Assembly: GCF_023149135.1 (NCBI RefSeq)
Contig: NZ_JAIWJX010000002.1
Span: forward strand, 3,472,001 to 3,536,000
Direction: 5' to 3'
DNA from: Fictibacillus marinisediminis
GTDB taxonomy: Bacteria; Bacillota; Bacilli; Bacillales; Fictibacillaceae
Length of the DNA: 64,000 nt
In this document: positions 19,235 through 26,918 of the stretch, piece after piece
Layout of the letters: each line of letters starts with the position of its first letter
Position numbering within the stretch: the first letter of the stretch is position 1
The notes under the pieces: model-generated
Databases searched by the model: none
The model's input: the letters and a program-made list of their open reading frames with translations, nothing else
Told to the model about the DNA's origin: nothing
Made by a program: the position numbers and the translations under genes

Positions 19235-20221
19235 TTATTTTCGGTCGCTTGGATAGACAACACCAATCTGGCTGCGGACTTCATCCATAATCTCCATGAC
19301 TGTAAGAGAATTTTCGTGAGAGTTGATGTCTGATTCCAGTTTTCCTTGCTTAATCAGAGAGATGAATTCTTTTGCTTCATAATACATCGGTTCATGTTGG
19401 GCTGTTTGAGAGACATCTTCCACCGATCCGTCTCGATGGCGGATCTCAACCTTTTCCGGTGTATGAATCCGGTCAATGATGATGCTCCCTTTCTCCCCCT
19501 GAATTTCAGAAGGAAGGAACGAATCCGTAATCTTTGAATACGTAATGACAGCCTCCATCGACTCATACGTCAAAAGGACGCTGCCTTCCCCATCCACACC
19601 GGATTCCAGCATAACCCCGCTCGCCTTTACGCTGATCGGCTTGCCGAACAGAACTACAAGCGGATAGATGCAGTACGTTCCCAAGTCCATGAGCGCTCCA
19701 TTTGAAAACTGAGGCTTAAACGCATTCAAAATGTTTCCTTCTTTATAGGCATCATAGCGGGAAGAATACTGGCAGTAGTTTCCCACGTATCTTCTTATGG
19801 TCTCGATCTTGGGCAAGCTTTCTTGAATTGCTTTGAATCCCGGAAGCATGGTTGATTTTAGCGCCTCCATCAGAACAATCTTGTTTGCTTTTGCCGCTTC
19901 GATCATTTCTTTGACTTCCTCTGCGTTGGAAGCAAGCGGCTTTTCACAGAGCACATGCTTGCCATGGTTCATCAGCGTGATGGCATGCTTCGAGTGAAAA
20001 GAGTTCGGGCTGGCAACATAAACCGCATCGATCACATCGGATTTTGCCATCTCTTCCACATTGGTAAAAACCGTATGTACCCCATGCTTGCCCGCGAACT
20101 CTCTCCCTTTCTCCTCCGTTCTTGAATAGACGGCACCCAGCTTAAAGTCTTCCAAGTCACCTGCTGCTTTCAAGAAAGCATCGGTAATCCAGTTTGTTCC
20201 GATTACTCCAAAACGTATCAC
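19235..20221 (-). CDS. Gfo/Idh/MocA-family NAD(P)-dependent oxidoreductase
   Basis: A 328-residue protein. The N-terminal Rossmann fold begins IRFGVIGTNWITDAFLKA. The family motif EKPLASNAEEVKEM (around 93-106) contains the catalytic-region Lys, and DLGTYCIYPL lies at the start of the C-terminal beta-sheet domain. Members oxidise or dehydrate sugars; the substrate is unknown. The start is GTG at 20221 with AAGGAGG upstream. The gene stands alone between galU and the CobW GTPase. Confidence 0.92.
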   Translation of the reverse strand: MIRFGVIGTNWITDAFLKAAGDLEDFKLGAVYSRTEEKGREFAGKHGVHTVFTNVEEMAKSDVIDAVYVASPNSFHSKHAITLMNHGKHVLCEKPLASNAEEVKEMIEAAKANKIVLMEALKSTMLPGFKAIQESLPKIETIRRYVGNYCQYSSRYDAYKEGNILNAFKPQFSNGALMDLGTYCIYPLVVLFGKPISVKASGVMLESGVDGEGSVLLTYESMEAVITYSKITDSFLPSEIQGEKGSIIIDRIHTPEKVEIRHRDGSVEDVSQTAQHEPMYYEAKEFISLIKQGKLESDINSHENSLTVMEIMDEVRSQIGVVYPSDRK

Positions 20222-20404
20222 GATATATCCTCCTTCAACTTACACTCTTATCATCATGAATTAATGTAGCATGTTTTATACGATTTTGCTGAATAGGAGA
20301 TTGTGTGGTTCGTGGTGTTGCCGGGTAACTTTTGCATTTCCGCGCATATTTGTCCCAAAACGGCGGGTAAACCTCCGCCACTGAATCCAGCTTGCCAAAC
20401 GGAC

Positions 20405-21397
20405 CTAGATGCTGACGGTTTGCAGCACTTCCTGCTGAAAAGAAACTCGAATTTCCTCAATCGGCATGTTATAGCCAATTAAAATGAGGCATGTCCTGCA
20501 ATCTTGATCTTCCATCCGCTCCATTTCTACTTCTTTCGATGCAAATTGGAATTGATAGAGTCCGGAGGGGGACGCCAGTGATACCATTCCTTTTCCTCGC
20601 AGAACACTTTCCGGCAGTTTTTTCAGCCATTTTTCAAACCGGATCCGTTCAACCGCCGGGAAATCTTCTATTTTAAATGCCTTAAATGGATGCTCATGAT
20701 GGTGGTGATCTTCATGTTCATGATGAGAATGCCCAGCATTTCCTGTTCCCTTGCTTAGCGATACCGCGACCGTGCTCATCCGTTTCTTCAGCAGCTCGTC
20801 AAGTTCCACCTCGCCATATACTGTCTCGAGGATCTCTACTTCCGCTTTTAATTGCTTTCTAAGCTTTTTATAGATTTTATCTTTCGTTTTCTCGTTAACA
20901 AGATCCATCTTGTTTAAAAGAATAAGTGTAGCGCTCGTTATTTGTTCATTGAGCATCTCGCGTATCTCTCTTGAACTGGAGAATATGCTTTGATACTCAA
21001 GAAACTTACTTGCATCGGCCAGACTGATGATCGATTGGGTTTCAAAACCGTCACGAAGCCGCGGATCCGTCAGTGCTTCAAGAATTTCCTTCGGGTTTGC
21101 AACTCCTGTACCTTCAATCAGCAATACATCGACAGCGTTCTCTTCCTGTAAAAAGAACTGCAGTTCCTCGCGAAGGTCGTCCTGGATCGTACAGCAAATA
21201 CAGCCATCCAGCATCTCCAGCATTTTTTCGCCTTTGAACATATGCCCTTCTACATTCACTTGTCCGAGTTCATTCAGAACGATGCCCGGCTTGAGCCCCC
21301 TGCTTTTAAAATCCGACAGCATCTTCAGCAGCACGGTCGTTTTCCCGCTCCCTAAAAAGCCGCTTAATATATAGGTTGGTATCTTTGGTTGAGACAT
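20405..21397 (-). CDS. CobW/ZNG-family GTP-dependent metallochaperone
   Basis: A 330-residue G3E GTPase. Walker A is SGFLGSGKTT (near residue 12), the metal-binding GCICCT lies at about 66-71, EGTGVANP is the switch region, and NKMDL gives guanine specificity. A His-rich loop (HSHHEHEDHHHHEH, about 218-231) precedes the C-terminal CobW domain. Such proteins (YciC/ZagA-like) deliver zinc during limitation. The ATG at 21397 follows AAGGAGGATCC. A good Zur-box-like operator lies 25 nt upstream, supporting a zinc role. Confidence 0.93.
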   Translation of the reverse strand: MSQPKIPTYILSGFLGSGKTTVLLKMLSDFKSRGLKPGIVLNELGQVNVEGHMFKGEKMLEMLDGCICCTIQDDLREELQFFLQEENAVDVLLIEGTGVANPKEILEALTDPRLRDGFETQSIISLADASKFLEYQSIFSSSREIREMLNEQITSATLILLNKMDLVNEKTKDKIYKKLRKQLKAEVEILETVYGEVELDELLKKRMSTVAVSLSKGTGNAGHSHHEHEDHHHHEHPFKAFKIEDFPAVERIRFEKWLKKLPESVLRGKGMVSLASPSGLYQFQFASKEVEMERMEDQDCRTCLILIGYNMPIEEIRVSFQQEVLQTVSI

Positions 21398-21421
21398 AAC
21401 AGGATCCTCCTTAAACAAAAT

Positions 21422-21442
21422 AAAACGTAATCATTATGTTTT
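21422..21442. promoter_or_regulatory. Zur-box-like operator
   Basis: AAAACGTAAT-C-ATTATGTTTT is a 10-1-10 inverted repeat with one mismatched pair. It closely resembles the Bacillus Zur consensus TCGTAATNATTACGA. It lies directly upstream of the CobW-family start, where Zur would block transcription when zinc is plentiful. Confidence 0.75.
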
Positions 21443-21498
21443 ATCATACCATGGTTAAAATACGGACTGCAGAAAATCAAACAATTTACATAAAAATC

Positions 21499-21538
21499 AA
21501 AAGACCCTATCCCGCTTTTGTGAGATAAGGTCTTTTCA
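21499..21538 (-). terminator. Terminator after the 31-residue membrane peptide
   Basis: On the minus strand AGACCTTATC pairs with GATAGGGTCT, then TTTGATTTTT. It isolates the upstream peptide transcript from the Zur-controlled gene. Confidence 0.7.
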
Positions 21539-21547
21539 GACAAAAGG

Positions 21548-21643
21548 TCACCCTTCATTCCTCTTGTCCGGATAAATTTTATGCCAGATGAAGAGTCCGA
21601 TAACCCAAAGCAAGGTCAATAGACTCCAATAGAACGTAAACAT
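21548..21643 (-). CDS. 31-residue single-pass membrane peptide
   Basis: The frame MFTFYWSLLTLLWVIGLFIW followed by HKIYPDKRNEG gives one hydrophobic helix and a charged cytoplasmic-type tail. The ATG is preceded by GGGGAGGAAG at good spacing, and a terminator follows. It is the only frame between the SAM-I riboswitch (about 22.1 kb) and that terminator, although a long repeat copy lies in between. I do not recognise the family. Confidence 0.55.
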   Translation of the reverse strand: MFTFYWSLLTLLWVIGLFIWHKIYPDKRNEG

Positions 21644-21686
21644 GCGCTTCCTCCCCTGTTTTTTTACAAATTAAAATGACACTTTT

Positions 21687-21966
21687 CTTAATGATTGTTG
21701 CTTTGGTTGGGAGCATTTTTGTAAAGAAACCTTCATTGCTAAGTTGATTGGAGTGCAAGGTGCGAGACTCCTCGAAAATGAATTTCACATTTTCTTCGTG
21801 CGATATAACGCTGCCGAAGCCTTCCTTGTCCTGCGGGACGAGCGTGACAGGTGAAACCCGCAGGCGCAAGCGCCGAGGGGTTCAGCGCACGCCCCGCGGA
21901 AAGCGAGCATCCTGGAACGGAAATCAACCACTCCCAGGAGCAACAAAGGTTACGAAAACAGCCAAT
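21687..21966. repeat. Long intergenic repeat, copy 2 (inverted, with about 60-bp insert)
   Basis: This is the reverse complement of the element at 966-1232, including the shared segment (about 21780-21840) with TTCTTCGTGCGATATAACGC. It has the same GC-rich palindromic core (CGCCCCGCGG form) and the same flank GGCTGTTTTCGTAA. It lies between the SAM riboswitch terminator and the small membrane peptide gene, so it may have been inserted into that transcription unit. Confidence 0.85.
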
Positions 21967-21967
21967 T

Positions 21968-22139
21968 AAAAAGACCCGCTTAAACAGGTCGATTCCTGTT
22001 TAAACGAGCCTCTAGATGTCTAGTCAGCTCTTACTGTATGTAATTAAAAATAGATTCTTGTCTGAAATTGGCACCGCCTATTTGCGGGTTGCCGGGCTTC
22101 ATAGGGCCAGTCCCTCAGCCGCTCAGGATAAGCATTTAT
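21968..22139 (-). promoter_or_regulatory. SAM-I (S-box) riboswitch with terminator
   Basis: On the minus strand the aptamer begins CTTATCCTGAGCGGCTGAGG, continues GGACTGGCCCTATGAAGCC and CGGCAACC, then GGTGCCAA, all in the order and spacing of the S-box consensus. A strong terminator, GCTCGTTTAAACAGG / CCTGTTTAAGCGGGTC plus T-run, ends at about 21968. The P4/P1 3' part is less regular than usual: GTAAG can close P1, but no clear P4 was found. No methionine or sulfur gene follows. Confidence 0.9.
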
Positions 22140-22147
22140 TTTTTAGT

Positions 22148-22177
22148 ATAGTACCTTAATTTTCGGATGAATGTCAA
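22148..22177 (-). promoter_or_regulatory. Sigma-A promoter of the SAM riboswitch transcript
   Basis: Minus-strand TTGACA (22172-22177) and TACTAT (22148-22153) are separated by 18 bp. The start point falls about 8 bp before the aptamer P1 strand, showing that the riboswitch still has its own promoter. Confidence 0.8.
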
Positions 22178-22213
22178 GGTTTTCCGGGTGAAATAGTATG
22201 AATAATAAAGTAG

Positions 22214-22262
22214 GATCCATTATTTGGAGTTAGGCTCAATTATTCCTGAGTTTGGCTCAATA
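22214..22262. repeat. Short-period array, GCTCAATT type (3 units)
   Basis: Words GATCCATT, GCTCAATT and GCTCAATA begin at 22214, 22234 and 22255, spacing 20 and 21 bp, each followed by a variable segment. This is the same architecture as the array at 35.4 kb. Confidence 0.6.
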
Positions 22263-22316
22263 CCCACAAAGACAGAAGCCGAACCGCAAAAAACTCATCA
22301 GCGACCCGGCATCCCC

Positions 22317-23206
22317 TTATATATTCGACATCAGCCGCTTCAAAATCCGCTGATAATCATCCTGATCAATGCCCGGAGCAAACTCTTCAGGCAGCTCCTC
22401 AAAATCAGGAACCTTTGCTCCTTCCGGCATGCCGTCAATGACCGTTAACTGCTGTCCCGTCTCAGGATTTTTTCCTTTCCAGATTTTACTGATATCCCGG
22501 TACTCCGGCTCCCCCCATGTATATAAAACATTGGAAAGCCCTTTATCTATAAATGGCTTAGCATAATCAAACTTGTTGTTATCCAGGCTCGGCACGGGCA
22601 GCATCTTACCAACTTCAACCCCTGTTGCCACTTCCAGTGCTTTGGCATAAGCGATGATATGAGTGCCGCCGCGGACGAGCAAATAACCGATCATCGTTCT
22701 TGCGGTTGGGTGATCGGTCATCTCATAACAGCGCATTTTATGGGATCTTGCCCCGATTTCGAGCAAATAGTTATGAAGCAAATCACCCACAAGATTTCCG
22801 GAGTTGGTGACAAAGTCTCCATTCCACGGCCGGCCCATTCCGTCCCCCGGGTAAGCAGCCTGTGCCGTTGTCGTAAAGTGGAGGGAATAACGCGCATCTT
22901 TTCCATTCTGAAGAGGCGTACTGTCAGGGTTGCCTGGAAACGTATTTCCGAACGACATCAGATTAATTGTGTTGGCGACGAGCTCGACGTGGCCGAACTC
23001 TTCTGCCGTAATACTCGCAACGAGGTCATAAAAGGGTTTAAACTTCTTTTTCCCCGAAAATTAAACGATTGATACATATAGTTATTTAACGTGGACATTT
23101 CACCAAACTTGCCGCCCAATAGTTCCTGAACCGCCGCGGCTCCGTTCATGTCACCATGTTCCGGCCTAGGAAGCTCTATCGCTATTTTGTTCACACGCTT
23201 CATCAT
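22317..23206 (-). pseudogene. Manganese catalase, broken by a 1-nt frameshift
   Basis: The first part (23206 leftward) encodes the ferritin-like start through GGKFGEMSTLNNYMYQSFNFRGK. Reading then slips frame at the T-run 23047-23051 (AAAAA on the coding strand), where one more A would restore the family sequence including AEEFGHVEL (metal-ligand Glu/His). The second part (to 22317) is a good C-terminal two-thirds with the RGGTHIIAYAKALE metal-site helix. The restored length would be about 297 residues, normal for non-heme Mn catalases. Everything except the slip looks intact, so either sequence error or a recent mutation is possible. Confidence 0.88.
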
Positions 23207-23266
23207 CGTGCCTCACCCCCGCTGTGATCCGTTCTACCTCAATGCTTATGCGTGGCGAAGGTTGTA

Positions 23267-23491
23267 TTATTCGGGAACCAATTGCGGATTTGGCACGACC
23301 CAAATGATCTGCTGAGTTCTGATATAAAAGGAGTTTCCCGCTGATTCTACGACGATGTGATCAGGAACAACCTGTTTAAGCGTTCCTCGAACCGAGCCAC
23401 GTTCCGTCTGGACGACAACCGGCTTGCTTACAACCGACTGCAGCGCTTGATACACATATGGATCACTCACAACCCAGTTAATGTTATTCAT
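23267..23491 (-). CDS. YuzF-like DUF2642 protein
   Basis: A 74-residue protein with an LSm-like beta pattern: VYQALQSVVSKPVVVQTERGSVRGTLKQVVPDHIVVESAGNSFYIRTQQIIWVVPN. This is typical of DUF2642/YuzF, often found beside spore-coat genes and, as here, next to a Mn catalase gene. A shared transcript with the catalase is likely (60 nt apart, same strand). A GGGAGAGG ribosome site precedes the ATG. Confidence 0.8.
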   Translation of the reverse strand: MNNINWVVSDPYVYQALQSVVSKPVVVQTERGSVRGTLKQVVPDHIVVESAGNSFYIRTQQIIWVVPNPQLVPE

Positions 23492-23572
23492 GCTGACCTC
23501 TCCCTTACGTACAATTTGCAGTATTCCCTATATGTTTATTAGGAGAATTTGGCCATTAGTCTACCTAAAAAA

Positions 23573-23600
23573 AGAGAACAGCTTTCAGGAAGCTGTCCTC
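23573..23600 (-). terminator. Terminator of the opuA operon
   Basis: GAGGACAGCTT pairs with AAGCTGTTCTC around CCTGA (minus strand), followed by seven Ts. Confidence 0.85.
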
Positions 23601-23612
23601 AAGAAGATCAAA

Positions 23613-25346
23613 TTATTTTTTTAAATCTTCGATGGAATCGATCGGCATATATTTTGGAACGGTCAGACCTAATTTTGTACCTTTTAGGTTTGGACCAAGA
23701 TCTTCAAATTTGCCTTTATACTTGTTGTAATAATCCTTATGCGTTGTCGGCAGCCATGCCGCAACCATAGCGTCAGCACTTCCATCAGCCACACCGGCGA
23801 ACATCGGTCCGGCTTCAACTTGCTGAAGTTTTACTTTATAGCCTTGCTGTTCAAGAACTTTGGCTACTACGTTCGTACTTGCAATTTCGGATTCCCAGGC
23901 CACATAGACAAGCTTGACTTCTTTTCCGTTGCCTTTTTGTGCGCCTTTCGTCCATTTGCCTACTTCTTGTTTATGAGATTTCACCCATTTCGCTGCAGCT
24001 TTTTCAGGCTGTGCTCCATCTTGAACATCCACCATGACTTCTTCCATGTCAGAAGGTTTCCAGAAGAAATGATCCAGGATTTTGTTAGCACCTGGATTTT
24101 CCTGTTTGAACCCTTTTTTCGTTAAGGTGTGAATGGATTCACCTTTACCATATGACCCTTTAGGATCTTTCAGGTATTTAAGATCGTACTTACTGAACAT
24201 CCAGTGCGGCGTCCAGCCAGTAACGATGATCGGTTCTTTCTTTTCATACGCTTTTTTCAATTCAGCGGTCATCGCTGCGGCTGAACCTTCTTTCAGTGTC
24301 CAGTCTTTCTTCAGACCGTAGTCTTTCATTGCTTTTTCTGTTGATTTCATCAATCCGGCACCAGGATCGATACCCGTTATTTCATAGTTTACCTGGTCAC
24401 CAACATTTTTAGAGCTGGTTTCACTTGGTTTTGCCTGGCTGATCGCTACTGCCGCGTAAGCTACGATTAGCAGACCTGCCAATACAGAATAAACGATTTT
24501 TTTATTGATGATATTGCCGAAAAGCGGTTTTCGCAAGTTCTGAGAGATACGGTCCAGAATGATCGCGATGATAACGATCGAAATTCCCGCTTCAAAACCT
24601 TCACCGACTTTAATTTGAGTAACAGCACGGTAAACTTCTGCTCCAAGTCCAGGTGCACCAACAAGTGAAGCGATAACGACCATGGACAGGGCAAGCATGA
24701 TGCTCTGGTTCACACCAGCAAGGATAGTTGGTGCAGCAAGAGGAAGCTGAACTTTAAACAGCTTTTGCCCTGTTGTTGAACCAAAGGCCTCTGTGGCTTC
24801 AATTAAATCTTTCGGTACTTCACGGATTCCGAGATTCGTAAGACGGATCGTCGGAGGCACCGCGAAAATAACGGAAGCCAGGATACCCGGTACAACACCG
24901 ATTCCGAAAAACAGAATAGATGGTATTAGGTAAACAAAGGCTGGCATAGTTTGCATGAAGTCCAGAATCGGTGTGATAATCCGTTTGGCCGTATCATTTT
25001 GTGAAGCCCAAATTCCAAACGGTATTCCGATCACGATGGTCAGGACAACTGACGACAATACGAGTGCGATCGTATCGACGGTCGCATCCCAATATCCAAG
25101 ATTGTCGATTAACAATAATCCAACCAATGTAAAAATGGCAACTCCCCATCTGCTCGTATAAAGAGCAAAAAGGGTAATAATTAAAATTAACAAGATAGAA
25201 GGACCTATCCCAAGAAGAGTAACAAGGTTGTCAAGAAGCCCTTCAATAAATCCAGTAATAGCATTAAAGACAGGATCAAACGTATTTGTGATCCAGTCTA
25301 CTAGATGGTCAACCCATTGTGCTAAAGGGATTTTCGGAAAATTCAT
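23613..25346 (-). CDS. Glycine betaine/proline ABC transporter: fused permease and substrate-binding protein
   Basis: A 577-residue fusion. Residues 1-300 are an OpuAB/ProW-type permease with the EAA loop (EAFGSTTGQKLFKVQLPLAAPTILAG). After a further membrane helix (KIVYSVLAGLLIVAYAAVAI), residues about 325-577 form an OpuAC-type binding domain with Trp-rich betaine-cage motifs (IVTGWTPHWMF, YVAWESEIAS, AAWLPTTHKDYY). Fusions of this kind tether the binding protein outside the membrane. The start overlaps the end of the ATPase gene by 4 nt. The role is osmoprotectant uptake. Confidence 0.92.
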   Translation of the reverse strand: MNFPKIPLAQWVDHLVDWITNTFDPVFNAITGFIEGLLDNLVTLLGIGPSILLILIITLFALYTSRWGVAIFTLVGLLLIDNLGYWDATVDTIALVLSSVVLTIVIGIPFGIWASQNDTAKRIITPILDFMQTMPAFVYLIPSILFFGIGVVPGILASVIFAVPPTIRLTNLGIREVPKDLIEATEAFGSTTGQKLFKVQLPLAAPTILAGVNQSIMLALSMVVIASLVGAPGLGAEVYRAVTQIKVGEGFEAGISIVIIAIILDRISQNLRKPLFGNIINKKIVYSVLAGLLIVAYAAVAISQAKPSETSSKNVGDQVNYEITGIDPGAGLMKSTEKAMKDYGLKKDWTLKEGSAAAMTAELKKAYEKKEPIIVTGWTPHWMFSKYDLKYLKDPKGSYGKGESIHTLTKKGFKQENPGANKILDHFFWKPSDMEEVMVDVQDGAQPEKAAAKWVKSHKQEVGKWTKGAQKGNGKEVKLVYVAWESEIASTNVVAKVLEQQGYKVKLQQVEAGPMFAGVADGSADAMVAAWLPTTHKDYYNKYKGKFEDLGPNLKGTKLGLTVPKYMPIDSIEDLKK

Positions 25347-26551
25347 TCGTCATCCTCCTTTCCGTTCAGCCCATCGCGGTTTCCAGCAAGCGCGCCAATG
25401 ACAGCGCCCCGGATGATAACTCCTTTTAACCGTTTTTCTTCATCAATTACGGCAAGAGGAATATTAGTATTCGCCATCGGTTCAAGCAAATCTGAAAGAA
25501 GTGTATCTTCACTTGCAGTCAGCACATCTTTATTCATGACTTCCTCGATCGTCTTGTTTTCCTTTATGGCCATAGAGGCATCATCCGCTGTTACGGCCCC
25601 AAGCAATCTTTGCTTGCGGTCAACGATAAAGATGCTTGAATATCCTTGATCTTTCATAATCTGCAGCGCGACCCTCGGGCCTCTGTCAGGAGAAATCTTT
25701 TCTGCCCGTTTCATAACGTGAGAAGCGGTAAGAACGCGTGATATATCCACATCTTCTACAAATCGCTCAACGTATTCATTGGCAGGATTCATCATAATTT
25801 CTTCAGGTGTTCCGATCTGAATGATGCTTCCGTCTTTCATAAGGGCGATGCGGTCGCCGATACGTAAAGCTTCATCCAGATCATGTGTAATGAAAATGAT
25901 CGTTTTTTTCATGGATTCCTGAATTTCAAGAAGTTCGTCCTGCATGTCTTTCCGGATCAGCGGGTCAAGGGCACTGAATGCTTCATCCATCAAAAGGATA
26001 TCAGTATCGCTTGCCAGTGCTCTTGCAAGGCCTACACGCTGCTGCATCCCGCCGCTCAGCTGGGACGGCATCTGATTTTCATACCCCTTTAATCCGACGA
26101 TTTCAAGGGATTTCATTGCTTTCTCCTTGCGTTCCGATGGGGAGACATTTTGTATTTCCAGACCGTACTCCGTGTTTTCTAACACGGTTTTATGAGGAAA
26201 TAATGCGAAGTTTTGAAACACCATGCTGATCGTCTTGCGTCTCACTTCTCTAAGTTGAGAGGTAGGCATTTTCACGATGTCTTCATTATCGATAAGTATT
26301 TCGCCGCTTGAAGGATCGATCAGCCGGTTGATCATTCGAATCAATGTGGATTTTCCGCTTCCGGATAACCCCATGACCACGAAGATCTCACCTGGATAGA
26401 TATCAAACGATGCGTTATTTACACCGACCGTGCTGCCCGTTTCTTTTAATATGTCTTTCTTGGAGTAACCCTTTTTCAGTAATTGAACGGCAGCTTTCGG
26501 AGATTTGCCAAATACTTTGGTTACATTTCTAATACTCACTTTTGCTTCCAT
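25343..26551 (-). CDS. opuAA: Glycine betaine/proline ABC transporter ATP-binding protein
   Basis: A 402-residue OpuAA/ProV-type ATPase. Walker A is GLSGSGKST, the Q-loop VFQNFALFPHKT, the signature LSGGMQQRVGLARAL and Walker B ILLMDEAFSALDPLIR. The C-terminal 130 residues carry two CBS domains, the ionic-strength sensor in this family. The ATG at 26551 follows GAGGTGATG; the frame extends 12 codons upstream without a ribosome site. It is the first gene of the opuA operon. Confidence 0.93.
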   Translation of the reverse strand: MEAKVSIRNVTKVFGKSPKAAVQLLKKGYSKKDILKETGSTVGVNNASFDIYPGEIFVVMGLSGSGKSTLIRMINRLIDPSSGEILIDNEDIVKMPTSQLREVRRKTISMVFQNFALFPHKTVLENTEYGLEIQNVSPSERKEKAMKSLEIVGLKGYENQMPSQLSGGMQQRVGLARALASDTDILLMDEAFSALDPLIRKDMQDELLEIQESMKKTIIFITHDLDEALRIGDRIALMKDGSIIQIGTPEEIMMNPANEYVERFVEDVDISRVLTASHVMKRAEKISPDRGPRVALQIMKDQGYSSIFIVDRKQRLLGAVTADDASMAIKENKTIEEVMNKDVLTASEDTLLSDLLEPMANTNIPLAVIDEEKRLKGVIIRGAVIGALAGNRDGLNGKEDDE

Positions 26552-26607
26552 TAACATCACCTCTAGTTTCACGACATTTTTCGACAACGATTAACCGCAA
26601 CTTTTTA

Positions 26608-26636
26608 ATTGTATAGAAGTTTCTTAGCTGCACCAA
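26608..26636 (-). promoter_or_regulatory. Candidate opuA promoter
   Basis: Minus-strand TTGGTG (26631-26636) and TACAAT (26608-26613) are 17 bp apart and lie 57 nt upstream of the opuAA start. Confidence 0.5.
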
Positions 26637-26711
26637 ATTATGTATCCTTTGATATAAGGGTGTGTGACAGTTACTATTAGGAATCCCAACAGTTAGCCAT
26701 AATATACTTAC

Positions 26712-26735
26712 ATATAAGAAGATATCCTCTTATAT
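26712..26735. promoter_or_regulatory. Perfect inverted repeat between opuA and cls
   Basis: ATATAAGA-N8-TCTTATAT, perfect 8-bp arms, lies between the divergent opuA and cls genes and upstream of the proposed opuA promoter. It could be an operator for either gene; no known consensus was matched. Confidence 0.4.
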
Positions 26736-26866
26736 CCTCCCATATGCTTTCTTTCGCAATAGTCATTAGGAGATAAATGGTACTATGATACGTTTTATTT
26801 ATGGTTATGGAAAAAAATCAATCCGGTCATACTGCTTGTTATTTGAAGAACTGGGAATATACAAGG

Positions 26867-26899
26867 AGAGTATGGTATGTTATACATCTACCGTACTCT
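26867..26899 (+). promoter_or_regulatory. Hairpin in the cls 5' leader
   Basis: AGAGTATGGTA pairs with TACCGTACTCT with one mismatch across an 11-nt loop, 19 nt before the cls ATG and 11 nt before AAGGAG. There is no T-run, so it is not a terminator. It could affect translation or be a protein-binding site. Confidence 0.4.
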
Positions 26900-26918
26900 T
26901 GCTTGTTAAGGAGAATTT

